Positions 41,612 to 50,075 of a stretch of DNA of 64,000 nucleotides are shown here, piece by piece. The notes under the pieces were generated by a model. That model made no database searches and was not told the DNA's origin. It saw only the letters and a program-made list of their open reading frames with translations. Origin of the DNA: JBFHRE01 sp036745195 (GTDB lineage Bacteria; Actinomycetota; Acidimicrobiia; Spongiisociales; ZC4RG35); assembly GCA_036745195.1 (NCBI GenBank), contig DAIOGO010000001.1, forward strand, positions 26,935-90,934. Direction: 5' to 3'. The position numbers and the translations under genes are program-made. The number at the start of each line of letters is the position of its first letter. Position 1 is the first letter of the stretch.

Positions 41612-44050
41612 TCAGGCTCGCATCCGCGACCCGGCCGGATCGAGCACCGGGTGGGTGAGGAGACGGGCCGGGCGGCGGTGCCCGATGATCTCGACCTCGA
41701 ACCCCTCGGTGCCCGGCGCCGCCAGCCCGGCCGGGACGTAGCCGAGGGCGAGGGACACTCCGCTGTAGTGGGCGTACGCCCCTGAGGTGACCCACCCCAC
41801 GACGGCCCCGTCGTGCCAGATCGGTTCGTCCCCGATCACATCGGCCGGTTCGTCAGGGTCGGGATCCACTGCCAGGTACACCAGATGACGCTCGGGTCCC
41901 CGAGCCATCTCAGCCTCCAGGGCGGCTCTGCCGATGAACTCGTGGTCCAGCCTCAGGTACCGGTCCATTCCTGCCTCGAGCGGCGTGTAGATCGGCCGGT
42001 ACTCGCGGTACCAGGTCCCGAACATCTTCTCCATCCTCAGGGACATGAGCGCCCGGAACCCGAAGAGGGCCATGTCGTGGGGGCGCCCCGCCTCCCACAA
42101 CAAGTCGAAGAGCGCCCGCTGGTATTCGGGGGCGACCCAGATCTCGTATCCGAGGTCCCCGCTGTAGGTCATCCGGCCGACCCAGGCCGGGATCATCCCG
42201 ACGTCGACCCGGCGAAACGTCATGAACGGGAAGTCGGCCGTCGCGAGCGAAGTGGCGGTCACCGACTGGAGCACGTCTCGCGCCTTGGGCCCCGCCACCG
42301 AGAGGCCGACCAGGGATAGCCCAAGTGCCCGGAACCGGATCGGGCTCCCCGCCGGCAGGTGGTCGATGAACCAACGGGAATGATGGACTTCGGCCGCCTG
42401 GGAGCCGAACAGGAAGAAGTCGTCCTCGCCGACCCGGGCCACCGAGAACTCGCCCACGATCCGGCCCTGCGGGTTGAGCATGGCCGTCAGCGAGACCCGG
42501 CCATGCGCCGGAAGTCGATTGGTGAACAACCCCTGGAGCCATTCGGCCGTGCCCGGCCCGCTCACCCGGTACTTTGCGAAGTTGGAACACTCGGTCAATC
42601 CGACCCGCTCTCGCACTGCCCGGCATTCCTCGGCCACCACCGGGAAGGCGTTGGAGCGCCGGAAGGTCACCTGCTCGACCGGTTCTTCTCCCGGGCGCTG
42701 GAACCACAAGGGGTGCTCGAGACCGAACCCCGCCCCCCAGACCGCATTGTGCTCGGTGAGCCGGTCGTAGATCGGGGTGGTGTGGAGCGGCCTTCCGGCC
42801 GGCAACTCCTCGTTGGGGAAGGTGATCCTGAACCGTCGACCGTAGTTCTCGCGAACCTTGGCGTTGGTGTAGGCGAGGGTGGCGTAGTCGCCGTAGCGGG
42901 CGACATCCATCCCCCAGATGTCCATCCCCGGGTCGCCTTCGGTCATCCAGGTGGCCAGGGCGAGGCCGACCCCGCCTCCCTGCGAGAGGCCGGCCATCAC
43001 GGCGCACGCCACCCAGTAGTTGCGCAAGCGCCGGATCGGGCCAACCAGCGGGTTGCCATCAGGGGAGAAGGTGAAAGGCCCGTTGACGACACTCTTGATG
43101 CCGGCCACCCCCATCGCCGGGTAGTGCCGGAAGGCCACCTCCAGCTCGGGGGCGATCCGGTCGAGGTCGGGGGGGAGGAGTTGCATGTTGAAATCCCACG
43201 GGGTCTCCCGGGGCGACCAGGGGACGTTGGCCTGTTCGTAGGTACCGAGCAACATCCCGCCCTGTTCCTGGCGGATGTAGATCTCTCCGGCGAAGTCGAG
43301 GGCCATCGGCATCTCGTTGCCGGTGGCCGCCACATGGGCGGCCACCTCGGGCATGTCCTCTGTGACGAGGTAGATGTGCTCCATGGCCAGCACCGGCAGC
43401 TCCAGACCGACCATCCTGCCCACCTCCCGGGCCCACAAGCCTCCGGCATTGACGACGTGCTCGGCGTGGATCGTGCCTTGATCGGTGATCACGTCCCAGG
43501 TCCCATCCGGGCGTTGGCCGAGGGCATCGACCTTGGTGTGCCGGTAGATCTCGGCACCGGCATTGCGAGCACAGATCGCATACGCATTGGTCACGCCGGT
43601 CGGGTCGACGTGGCCTTCGACCGGGTCGTAGAGCGCCCCGATGAAGTACTTCTCCTCGAGCAGCGGGAAGAGAGCCTTGGCCTCGGCGATCGAGATGATC
43701 TCCAGGTCCATTCCCAGGTAACGGCCCCGGGCCTGGGCCATCCGTAACCAGTCCATCCGTTCCCGGTCGCTGGCCAGCATCAGTCCCCCTGGCAGGTGGA
43801 TCGAACAGCTCTGGCCAGAGGCCGCCTCGATCTCCTTGTAGAGCTGGATGGTGTATTGCTGGAGCTTGGAGACGTTGGGGTCGCCGTTGAGGGTGTGCAT
43901 CCCGCCGGCGGCGTGCCATGTGGAACCGGCGGTCAGTTCCTTGCGTTCGACCAGGACCACATCGGTCCATCCCGCCTTGGTCAGGTGGTACAGCACCGAT
44001 GCTCCCACCACACCTCCGCCGATCACGACGACCTGGGTCGATGCCTTCAC
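41612..44050 (-). CDS. dimethylglycine/sarcosine dehydrogenase-like flavoprotein with GcvT domain
   Basis: 812 residues. FAD-binding oxidoreductase half (1-430) with VVVIGGGVVGASVLYHLTKAG and the covalent-FAD-type motif AGSTWHAAGGMH. It is followed by a GcvT-type folate-binding half (about 440-812) with ECSNFAKYRVSGPGTAEWLQ, TYSGDLGYEIWV, and the C-terminal barrel. This domain order is that of dimethylglycine dehydrogenase, which hands formaldehyde to tetrahydrofolate. Start GTG at 44050 has AAAGGA five nt upstream; the open frame extends 36 nt beyond. Confidence 0.9.
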   Translation of the reverse strand: MKASTQVVVIGGGVVGASVLYHLTKAGWTDVVLVERKELTAGSTWHAAGGMHTLNGDPNVSKLQQYTIQLYKEIEAASGQSCSIHLPGGLMLASDRERMDWLRMAQARGRYLGMDLEIISIAEAKALFPLLEEKYFIGALYDPVEGHVDPTGVTNAYAICARNAGAEIYRHTKVDALGQRPDGTWDVITDQGTIHAEHVVNAGGLWAREVGRMVGLELPVLAMEHIYLVTEDMPEVAAHVAATGNEMPMALDFAGEIYIRQEQGGMLLGTYEQANVPWSPRETPWDFNMQLLPPDLDRIAPELEVAFRHYPAMGVAGIKSVVNGPFTFSPDGNPLVGPIRRLRNYWVACAVMAGLSQGGGVGLALATWMTEGDPGMDIWGMDVARYGDYATLAYTNAKVRENYGRRFRITFPNEELPAGRPLHTTPIYDRLTEHNAVWGAGFGLEHPLWFQRPGEEPVEQVTFRRSNAFPVVAEECRAVRERVGLTECSNFAKYRVSGPGTAEWLQGLFTNRLPAHGRVSLTAMLNPQGRIVGEFSVARVGEDDFFLFGSQAAEVHHSRWFIDHLPAGSPIRFRALGLSLVGLSVAGPKARDVLQSVTATSLATADFPFMTFRRVDVGMIPAWVGRMTYSGDLGYEIWVAPEYQRALFDLLWEAGRPHDMALFGFRALMSLRMEKMFGTWYREYRPIYTPLEAGMDRYLRLDHEFIGRAALEAEMARGPERHLVYLAVDPDPDEPADVIGDEPIWHDGAVVGWVTSGAYAHYSGVSLALGYVPAGLAAPGTEGFEVEIIGHRRPARLLTHPVLDPAGSRMRA

Positions 44051-44203
44051 GGTGGTCCTTTCTTCACGTCCCGCGCATTCTGGCACCCCATGTTGCTGCG
44101 AACCCTGGGTTCAGGGATACACGTGGTGTCGTTTCCAGCCCACAGTTCGGGTTCCAAGGTCGGCGCCCGACTCCACTAGGTTGCTGGTGAGGAGGTTTCA
44201 GCC

Positions 44204-44689
44204 ATGCCCAGTTTCGATATCGTCTCCGAGGTCGACCGGATGGAGGTCACCAACGCCGTCGACCAGGCCAAGCGCGAGGTCACCGGCCGGTTCGACTTCA
44301 AGGGCACCGACACCGTGTTCGAGTTCAGTGGTGACGAGATCTCGATCGAGTCGGATTCACCCGGTCGGGTGGACGCCGCCGCCGAGGTGCTCAAGATGCG
44401 TCTGGTGCGGCGCGAGGTGTCGCTCAAGGCGCTCTCGGGCGGCGACGTGAAGCCGGTGGGCGGCAACCGGTCGAAGGCCGTCTTCCTGATAAACGCCGGG
44501 CTGTCATCGGAGGCGGCCAAGGAGTTGTCCAAGATCATCCGTGACTCCGGCCTCAAGGTGCAGGCCCAGATCCAGGGAGACCAGGTCAGGGTGACCGGGA
44601 AGAAGCGAGACGACCTGCAGGCGGCGATCGCCGAGCTCAAATCGCTCGATTACCGGCTACCGCTCCAGTTCACCAACTTCCGGGACTGA
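44204..44689 (+). CDS. yajQ: YajQ family nucleotide-binding protein
   Basis: 161 residues, full-length match in pattern: starts PSFDIVSEVDRMEVTNAVDQAKREV and GRFDFKGTD, ends QAAIAELKSLDYRLPLQFTNFRD. Two ferredoxin-like halves. Binds nucleotides; cyclic-di-GMP in some proteobacteria. GGAGG lies about nine nt before the ATG and a TAGGTT hexamer upstream may be the -10. Confidence 0.94.
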   Translation: MPSFDIVSEVDRMEVTNAVDQAKREVTGRFDFKGTDTVFEFSGDEISIESDSPGRVDAAAEVLKMRLVRREVSLKALSGGDVKPVGGNRSKAVFLINAGLSSEAAKELSKIIRDSGLKVQAQIQGDQVRVTGKKRDDLQAAIAELKSLDYRLPLQFTNFRD

Positions 44690-44695
44690 CTCGCC

Positions 44696-45178
44696 CTACG
44701 AGGTGACACCGATCGCCGGCGGGAGGATCCCGGCCAGGAGGGTGTCCCAATCGGCGATGCCACAGCCATTGGTGCGGTCGATGGTGGCGTTGATCGGCTC
44801 GTCATCGATGGTACCGGTGAGCACGGCGACGTCTTCGCCGCCGTAGATCTCGGTGCAGATCTGGCCGGCGGGCGGTCCCAACACCAATCGGTCGATCACG
44901 GCAGGATCGCCGAACCGGGCGCAGGCGGCGGCGGCGTCGATGCCGGGAACCGCCGGGGTCACGGTGAAGGTGTCCCCGAAGCAGTCGAGGGTGTAGACGA
45001 TGGGATCGATGCTGGGATGGCTCACGGTGACCTGGACGGAGCCGATCGCCGCGTCCGCCCCCGGCATCAGCCGGGCAGGAACGGTCGTGGTCGGCGCCGG
45101 AGCTGTGCTGGCGGTCGAGTCCCCGCCACAGGCCGTCACCGCCAGAGCGAGCGTTGCGATGAGCATGAGTCGTTTCAT
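44696..45178 (-). CDS. secreted lipoprotein, subtilisin-inhibitor (SSI)-like
   Basis: 160 residues. Signal peptide with lipobox LALAVTAC (modified Cys about residue 19), then a Thr/Pro-rich linker. The domain has four Cys (YTLDCFG, AAACARF, GQICTEIYGG, TNGCGIADWD), matching the two-disulfide SSI layout where CTxIYGG and NGC are the second pair. SSI proteins inhibit serine proteases; whether the reactive loop is functional cannot be read. GGAGAGGA precedes the ATG. Confidence 0.72.
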   Translation of the reverse strand: MKRLMLIATLALAVTACGGDSTASTAPAPTTTVPARLMPGADAAIGSVQVTVSHPSIDPIVYTLDCFGDTFTVTPAVPGIDAAAACARFGDPAVIDRLVLGPPAGQICTEIYGGEDVAVLTGTIDDEPINATIDRTNGCGIADWDTLLAGILPPAIGVTS

Positions 45179-45356
45179 GTGAGTCCTCTCCGTTCTTTTC
45201 TGCGATTGTGACGCGCCCGGGGGTTCATTGGTTCCCGGCCTGGGCGGCGTGCGCCTGCCGGTGGCACACTCCAGGTGTGGGTTACCCGATTGTCGAGTAC
45301 CGGTTCGGCAGCGCATGGCACCGGTGGCGCCCCCCTCGCCTCAGGGAGGCGGGCCG

Positions 45357-45713
45357 ATGACCCCCGAGGAGTTCTTCGCAGAAAGCCCATTGGGTTGGAC
45401 GGTGTTCTCGAGGGTGGAGGACATTCTCGACGGTTTTGGGACCTTCGCAGTTCGAGTGACGAAGAGCCAGGTCGCCTTCCGACGCAAGCGAGTATTCGCC
45501 TTGTTGTGGATGCCGGGCAAATGGCTGGCCAGGCCGGCGGCAGAGGTCGTTCTCTCGGTCGCCCTGGGTCGGCGAGATGGGTCGGAGCGATTCAAGGAGG
45601 TCGCTCACCCGACCGGCAACCAGTGGATACACCACCTCGAGATTCGAACCCCGGACGACCTCGACCGGGAGGTGATCGGCTGGCTTCGAGAGGCTGCGGA
45701 CCGCGCCTCGTGA
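45357..45713 (+). CDS. DUF5655 domain protein
   Basis: 118 residues: MTPEEFFAESPLGWTVFSRVEDIL then VRVTKSQVAFRRKRVFALLWMP and a C-terminal HHLEIRTPDDLDREVIGWLREAAD. This matches the DUF5655 pattern, a small domain also found fused to DNA-glycosylase-like or transport proteins. Function unknown. GGGAGG lies nine nt before the ATG at 45357; the frame is open further upstream, but that part lacks domain similarity. Confidence 0.75.
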   Translation: MTPEEFFAESPLGWTVFSRVEDILDGFGTFAVRVTKSQVAFRRKRVFALLWMPGKWLARPAAEVVLSVALGRRDGSERFKEVAHPTGNQWIHHLEIRTPDDLDREVIGWLREAADRAS

Positions 45714-45755
45714 GTCAATCGCGACATGGCGCCTCTGGTCTGGGCCTGGCCCGGA

Positions 45756-46139
45756 TCAGAGGATCTCGGCCGGGAAGAGGCAGAAGGGGTGTCCGTCCGG
45801 GTCGAGCATCACCATCACGTCCTCTTGCGGTTGATACTCGGCCACCGTCGCCCCACACTCGATGGCATACGCCACCGCCCCCGCCAGATCGTCGGTGGCA
45901 ATGTCGAGGTGGGCCATCATCAGCTGCTGACCCGGCCGCGACGGCCACACCGGTGGCGTGTATTCGACATCCTGATGGAAGGAGAGGGCTTGGAACGAGT
46001 CGTCGGCCCGCAGGATGACCCAGCCTTCCTCCTCGTACCGCTTGGGCAAGCCGAGCAGCCGTTGATAGAAGCCGGCCAGTGCACCGGCGTCCCGAGTGCT
46101 GAGCACGGTCCCGGCGAGCTGGAGGCGGGGTTTGCTCAC
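45756..46139 (-). CDS. VOC-family (glyoxalase/bleomycin resistance-like) protein
   Basis: 127 residues, a pair of beta-alpha-beta-beta-beta modules: TVLSTRDAGALAGFYQRLLGLP at the N-terminus and LDPDGHPFCLFP at the C-terminus are the VOC signature ends. One likely metal His lies in MAHLDIATDD and the Glu-position near the C-terminus is unclear. Substrate unknown. Separate transcription unit, convergent with the DUF5655 gene. Confidence 0.85.
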   Translation of the reverse strand: MSKPRLQLAGTVLSTRDAGALAGFYQRLLGLPKRYEEEGWVILRADDSFQALSFHQDVEYTPPVWPSRPGQQLMMAHLDIATDDLAGAVAYAIECGATVAEYQPQEDVMVMLDPDGHPFCLFPAEIL

Positions 46140-46158
46140 AGCCGGATGATAGGAATGC

Positions 46159-46617
46159 TCATCGAACTCGCCTGAGCCGGATCAGCTCGAACGTTGCGAC
46201 GATGGGCGCTGCCAGCAGCACCGACAGGGACGTGATGTTTGTCCAGAAGTTGCCCGTGTCGCTGGCGAAGGGGTCGAGCCCGGTCATCACCGACACCCGG
46301 ATCAACACCGACACGGCGGCGAAGAACCCAACGACAACGAAGGCACCCGCCACCCATGCCCACCGACGCGGACGCTCCGATCCGTGTCGCCACGCCACGC
46401 CGGCCAGGACGGCGTATGCAATCCCGAGGCCGAGCGGCACCAGGGCCATCCACGTCAGACGTTGCATCCGCGTGCCGGGCTCATCCTCGAACAGCCCAAC
46501 GATGCCAGAGGCGATCAAGGCCACCCCGAAGACACCTGCGAGGACAGCGACGGACCGGGCCGCCCTCGACGTCGATCCGGCCCCCTCGTCGAGGCGGGGA
46601 GTTGTGGTAACCGTCAT
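46159..46617 (-). CDS. four-helix membrane protein
   Basis: 152 residues, unrecognised. Hydrophobic segments at about 21-45, 51-73, 85-108 and 127-146; the N-terminal 20 residues are polar and Thr-rich. Upstream GAGGTCACC lies before the ATG. It may share a transcript with the VOC gene 19 bp downstream. The 250 bp on its other side, up to tRNA-Ile, hold no gene I can support. Confidence 0.65.
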   Translation of the reverse strand: MTVTTTPRLDEGAGSTSRAARSVAVLAGVFGVALIASGIVGLFEDEPGTRMQRLTWMALVPLGLGIAYAVLAGVAWRHGSERPRRWAWVAGAFVVVGFFAAVSVLIRVSVMTGLDPFASDTGNFWTNITSLSVLLAAPIVATFELIRLRRVR

Positions 46618-46867
46618 GGTGACCTCCTCTGGTCACCCTCAGCGTGGGCCGGGAGGGAAGGTGCTCACCAGAGGAATCCTCCCCGTTCGCGCATCTGCCA
46701 CCCTCGGCCGGCGGCTGACCGCCGTGTCGGGGAGATGAAGATGAGGCTTCGACCGGGCGACGAATCAAGGCCGACAGTGTCGCCCGGTCAGGCCGGGCAC
46801 GTTCCGGTCAGCCAGCAAACTGCCGGGCATGTACCTCTAGAGAGGTGGTCCGCGACGGACCTACCAG

Positions 46868-46942
46868 TGGGCCCACCTGGACTTGAACCAGGGACCTCTG
46901 CCTTATCAGGGCAGCGCTCTAACCGGGCTGAGCTATGGGCCC
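46868..46942 (-). tRNA. tRNA-Ile (anticodon GAT)
   Basis: 75 nt; acceptor GGGCCCA pairs with TGGGCCC, D-loop AGCCCGGTTAG, anticodon loop CTGATAA on stem GCCCT.., T-arm GGTTCAAGTCC. No CCA encoded. Divergent from tRNA-Ala 100 bp away; the pair Ile/Ala commonly follows gyrA in actinomycetes. Confidence 0.96.
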
Positions 46943-47027
46943 ACGTCGCCTGGCGACGGAGCGAGGAGGATAGCCCGGAAACCGATTCCAGGCTAAGCCG
47001 GATTCCGCCGACCCCTCCTGCCTCCGG

Positions 47028-47033
47028 TACCAT
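47028..47033 (+). promoter_or_regulatory. -10 element of tRNA-Ala
   Basis: TACCAT 11 bp before the tRNA 5' end. The same hexamer stands before the SRP RNA and serS, fitting the actinomycete TANNNT -10. Confidence 0.55.
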
Positions 47034-47044
47034 GTCGGCTCCTC

Positions 47045-47117
47045 GGGGCTGTAGCTCAGCTGGCAGAGCACCTGGTTTGCAACCAGGGGGTCAGGGGTTC
47101 AAATCCCCTCAGCTCCA
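47045..47117 (+). tRNA. tRNA-Ala (anticodon TGC)
   Basis: 73 nt; acceptor GGGGCTG with CAGCTCC (one G-T pair), anticodon loop TTTGCAA, T-arm GGGGTTCAAATCCCC. No CCA encoded. Confidence 0.97.
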
Positions 47118-47139
47118 CCCGATGGCCGCCCGGCCGAGT

Positions 47140-47547
47140 TCACCCTTTCCGGGCGAGCAGCAGCCGCTCGGCCAGATCCGAGATCGACCAGTCCTCTGCG
47201 ATCAGGCCGTCCTCGATGCGACTCGTGACCATGTCGCGCCAAACGATCCCTTTGCCGGTGGCCGGGAATCCCCGAAATGTGTGGAAGTGGGTGGCTCGCA
47301 GCGTTCGTTGCCAGGCGATGCGATCGCCCGCCTCTACCAGGATCTCGAGCTCTACCGCGACATCGGGGAAGGCCCGCCGGAGACCGGCGACGAACCCGCG
47401 AATCGCCTCGTGCCCGCCATTCATGTCGCTGTCGGTGAGATGGGCGACATAACCCGGGGCGAAGAAACGACCCACCGCATCGAGGTCGCCCTCGACGATG
47501 AGCACCTGGTTGGCGGCGCGGATCAGCGAACCGGCTGAAGAATCCAC
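47140..47547 (-). CDS. SnoaL-like ester cyclase family protein
   Basis: 135 residues, NTF2-like alpha+beta barrel: ANQVLIVEGDLDAVGRFFAPGYVAH, GGHEAIRGFVAGLRRAFPDVAVELEILVEAGDRIAWQRTLRATH and FPATGKGIVWRDMVTSRIEDGLIAEDW are the standard SnoaL pattern. Enzyme or binding role unknown. The start is GTG at 47547 with AAAGGAG six nt upstream; a longer frame lacks a ribosome site. Confidence 0.83.
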   Translation of the reverse strand: MDSSAGSLIRAANQVLIVEGDLDAVGRFFAPGYVAHLTDSDMNGGHEAIRGFVAGLRRAFPDVAVELEILVEAGDRIAWQRTLRATHFHTFRGFPATGKGIVWRDMVTSRIEDGLIAEDWSISDLAERLLLARKG

Positions 47548-47597
47548 GGCATGCTCCTTTGGTCGACCGCCCCATTCTGACACCGCCCGCCCAAACG

Positions 47598-47625
47598 ACG
47601 CATGACGGATGGCACACGACGGAAC
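47598..47625. repeat. short heptanucleotide-period tract E
   Basis: Four 7-nt words in phase (ACGCATG, ACGGATG, GCACACG, ACGGAAC) between the divergent SnoaL-like and thiolase genes. Too short to stand alone; listed because the GCATGACG word is shared with arrays A and D. Confidence 0.4.
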
Positions 47626-47693
47626 AAGGCCGGGGTCGGAGGGGTTGGCCCGGAGTAACATCTTTGATCCGAGACGTTTCCCAAGGAGCCCCC

Positions 47694-48869
47694 ATGCGCC
47701 CAGCAGTCATCGTCGATGCGGTGCGGACCCCGGTCGCCCGTCGTAACGGCAAGTTCAAGGACATCCACGCCGTCGACCTCGCCTCGATCCCCTTGCGGGC
47801 GTTGGTGGAACGCAACCAACTCGACCCCGGTCTGATCGAAGACGTGATCTGGGGTTGTGTCATGCAGACGGGCGAGCAGGGTCTCAACGTGGGACGCAAC
47901 GCCGCCCTTGCCGCCGGATACCCGGAGGACGTCCCCGGCACCACCATCGATCGCCAGTGCGGCTCATCCCAGCAGGCGGCCCACTTCGCCGCCCAGGGGG
48001 TGATGGCGGGCGCCTACGACATCGTCGTCGCCGGTGGGGTCGAGTCGATGACCCGGATCCCGATGGGGATCACCGCCCAGCAGGGCCCCGGCATCCCGTT
48101 TGGCCCGCTGATGCTGGAGCGATACGCCAACGGATTGGTCCCGCAGGGGATCTCGGCGGAGATGATCGCCGATAAATGGGGTCTCAGTCGTGGCGAGCTG
48201 GATGCACTCTCGCTGGAGTCGCACCGCCGGGCCGATCGGGCCACCGAGGACGGGCGATTCAACGCCCAGATCACGCCGGTCACCGTCGAAACCGAGGCGG
48301 GCCCAGAGATCGTCACCGTCGACGAGGGGATCCGCCGCGAGACCAGCCTCGAGAAACTGGCCACCCTCCAACCGGCCTTCAAGGTCGACGGAGTGGTCAC
48401 CGCCGGCAACTCTTCCCAGATCTCGGATGGCGCCGCCGCCCTGCTCATCATGGCCGAGGACGTGGCCGAGAAACTCGGGTACACCCCGATGGCCCGCTTC
48501 AAGGCGTTCGCCCTGGCAGGGGTGGATCCGGTGATGATGCTCACCGGACCGATCCCGGCCACCGCCAAGGTCCTCGATCGGGCCGGGCTGGGGATCGACG
48601 ACATCGATCTGTTCGAGGTCAACGAGGCATTTGCCGCGGTTACCGCCGCCTGGCGCAACGAGCACGGGGGCACCGATCCGATGGCGCTGTGGGAGCGAAC
48701 CAACGTCAACGGCGGGGCGATCGCCCTCGGCCATCCGCTCGGCGCGTCGGGAGCGCGGTTGATGACGGCGATGGTTCACGAACTGGCCAGGACCGGCGGC
48801 CGCTACGCCCTGCAGACGATGTGCGAGGGCGGCGGGATGGCGAATGCGACCATCATCGAGCGGATCTGA
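47694..48869 (+). CDS. acetyl-CoA acetyltransferase (thiolase)
   Basis: 391 residues. Catalytic C89 in IDRQCGSSQQ, C-terminal GHPLGASGAR with the active His, and the second Cys in MCEGGGMANA. It forms or cleaves acetoacetyl- or 3-ketoacyl-CoA. The degradative FadA type and biosynthetic type are hard to tell apart; a substrate loop reading QQGPGIPFGPLMLERYANGL is typical of actinomycete steroid/fatty acid thiolases. AAGGAG lies five nt before the ATG. No partner beta-oxidation genes nearby. Confidence 0.92.
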   Translation: MRPAVIVDAVRTPVARRNGKFKDIHAVDLASIPLRALVERNQLDPGLIEDVIWGCVMQTGEQGLNVGRNAALAAGYPEDVPGTTIDRQCGSSQQAAHFAAQGVMAGAYDIVVAGGVESMTRIPMGITAQQGPGIPFGPLMLERYANGLVPQGISAEMIADKWGLSRGELDALSLESHRRADRATEDGRFNAQITPVTVETEAGPEIVTVDEGIRRETSLEKLATLQPAFKVDGVVTAGNSSQISDGAAALLIMAEDVAEKLGYTPMARFKAFALAGVDPVMMLTGPIPATAKVLDRAGLGIDDIDLFEVNEAFAAVTAAWRNEHGGTDPMALWERTNVNGGAIALGHPLGASGARLMTAMVHELARTGGRYALQTMCEGGGMANATIIERI

Positions 48870-48904
48870 CCCCCGCCCTGTCCGGGCGAGGGGCTGAGTA
48901 GCCG

Positions 48905-49150
48905 ATGGGTCTCCTCAGATGGGCGTTTGCGCTTGGCCTCGGGTTCGTCATCTGGCGGGTGGCTGTTACGACGATCCGCATGCTCGCCACCCCACCCCCA
49001 CCGGTCGACCCCGATGACGTGGTCCCGGTACGACAGGACTACAAGTGTTCGGTGTGCGGGACCGAGGTGACCATGACGGTTCAGAATGTGCGCGAGGCGC
49101 TGGCGCCGAAGCACTGCCGGGAGGAGATGGTCCCGGTCTGGCGCCCTTGA
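48905..49150 (+). CDS. small membrane-anchored zinc-ribbon protein
   Basis: 81 residues, function unknown. One N-terminal helix (about 4-27), Pro-rich linker, then KCSVCGTEVTM and KHCREEMVP with three Cys and a His that look like a zinc ribbon with one ligand replaced. Convergent with crgA. A CCCGCCC/GGGCGAGGGG hairpin precedes it at 48870-48892. Confidence 0.7.
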   Translation: MGLLRWAFALGLGFVIWRVAVTTIRMLATPPPPVDPDDVVPVRQDYKCSVCGTEVTMTVQNVREALAPKHCREEMVPVWRP

Positions 49151-49175
49151 CCGGCGCCGTCGATGGCCAGGTCGA

Positions 49176-49421
49176 CTACCGGTAGTTGGTGGTCATCAGG
49201 AACCCGCCGGCGATGGCGGCCAGGCCGGCCCCGGTGACCCAGTTGTCGAGGTTGAACGCGAAGCGGGCCAGCACCACCAGCACTCCTACACCCATCAGCC
49301 CCGACATGAGCGCCACATACCAGGTGGGGGAGGGTGGCTTCCCCGACCCCCGCGCTGCGGTCGGGTTCTTGGGCGGTGTCGGGGCGGTGTACTTGGGCTT
49401 GCGACGTTTTGACTCTGGCAT
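49176..49421 (-). CDS. crgA: cell division protein CrgA
   Basis: 81 residues: basic N-terminus (MPESKRRKPKY), SPTWYVALMSGLMGVGVLVVL as first helix, a short loop, and GLAAIAGGFLMTTNYR as second helix ending in the family's typical R. CrgA recruits division and peptidoglycan factors such as FtsZ, FtsI and CwsA in actinomycetes. Located before pabA as in mycobacteria. Confidence 0.88.
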   Translation of the reverse strand: MPESKRRKPKYTAPTPPKNPTAARGSGKPPSPTWYVALMSGLMGVGVLVVLARFAFNLDNWVTGAGLAAIAGGFLMTTNYR

Positions 49422-49495
49422 ATTGCTCCGGTCCGGGAGCGTAGTCGGCCGGACGGATGGTTCGTCGGTCCCTGCGGTCGGTAACCTTGTCCGGG

Positions 49496-50059
49496 ATGCG
49501 GGTCCTCGTCATCGACAACTACGACAGCTTCACCTTCAATCTCGTCCAGTATCTGGGCGAGTTGGGGGCCGACCCCACCGTGGTTCGTAACGACGTGCTG
49601 GCGCCGACCGAGGCGGCGGGGCTCGGGTTCGATCGTCTGCTCATCTCCCCGGGCCCGGGTCGCCCGGCGGCGGCGGGCTATTCCGTCGAATACGTCGCCA
49701 CCCTCGGCACCGAGATCCCGACCCTGGGGGTCTGCCTCGGTCACCAGGCGATCACCGAGGCCTTTGGCGGCAAAGTCGATCTGGCGCCCGAGCCGAGGCA
49801 CGGTAAAACTTCGACGATCACCCACGACGGCAAGGGTCTCTTCGCCGGACTAGAGAATCCGTTCATCGCCACCCGGTATCACTCGCTGGCCTCTGTCAGC
49901 CTGCCGCCGGTCCTCGAGGCGTGTGCCTGGAGTCTGGAGGACGACGTGATCCAGGGGATTCGTCATGTTGAGTTGCCGATCACCGGGGTCCAGTTCCATC
50001 CCGAGTCGATCATGACCACCCAGGGCAAGGAACTGCTCCGGAACTTCCTCCAGGGTTGA
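49496..50059 (+). CDS. pabA: glutamine amidotransferase of anthranilate/aminodeoxychorismate synthase
   Basis: 187 residues, class I GATase: nucleophile Cys in GVCLGHQAI (about 78-86), catalytic His and Glu in VQFHPESI (about 163-170). N-terminus RVLVIDNYDSFTFNLVQYLGE is typical. Either TrpG or PabA; location beside crgA is that of the mycobacterial gene. No synthase subunit adjoins. A TAACCT hexamer eight nt before the ATG and no Shine-Dalgarno suggest a leaderless mRNA. Confidence 0.9.
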   Translation: MRVLVIDNYDSFTFNLVQYLGELGADPTVVRNDVLAPTEAAGLGFDRLLISPGPGRPAAAGYSVEYVATLGTEIPTLGVCLGHQAITEAFGGKVDLAPEPRHGKTSTITHDGKGLFAGLENPFIATRYHSLASVSLPPVLEACAWSLEDDVIQGIRHVELPITGVQFHPESIMTTQGKELLRNFLQG

Positions 50060-50075
50060 CCGGAGCGCACCCGAT

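Noticed and set aside
48870..48892. Hairpin after the thiolase gene
   Set aside because: Weak, interrupted stem in a C/G run with no T tract; not enough to call a terminator.
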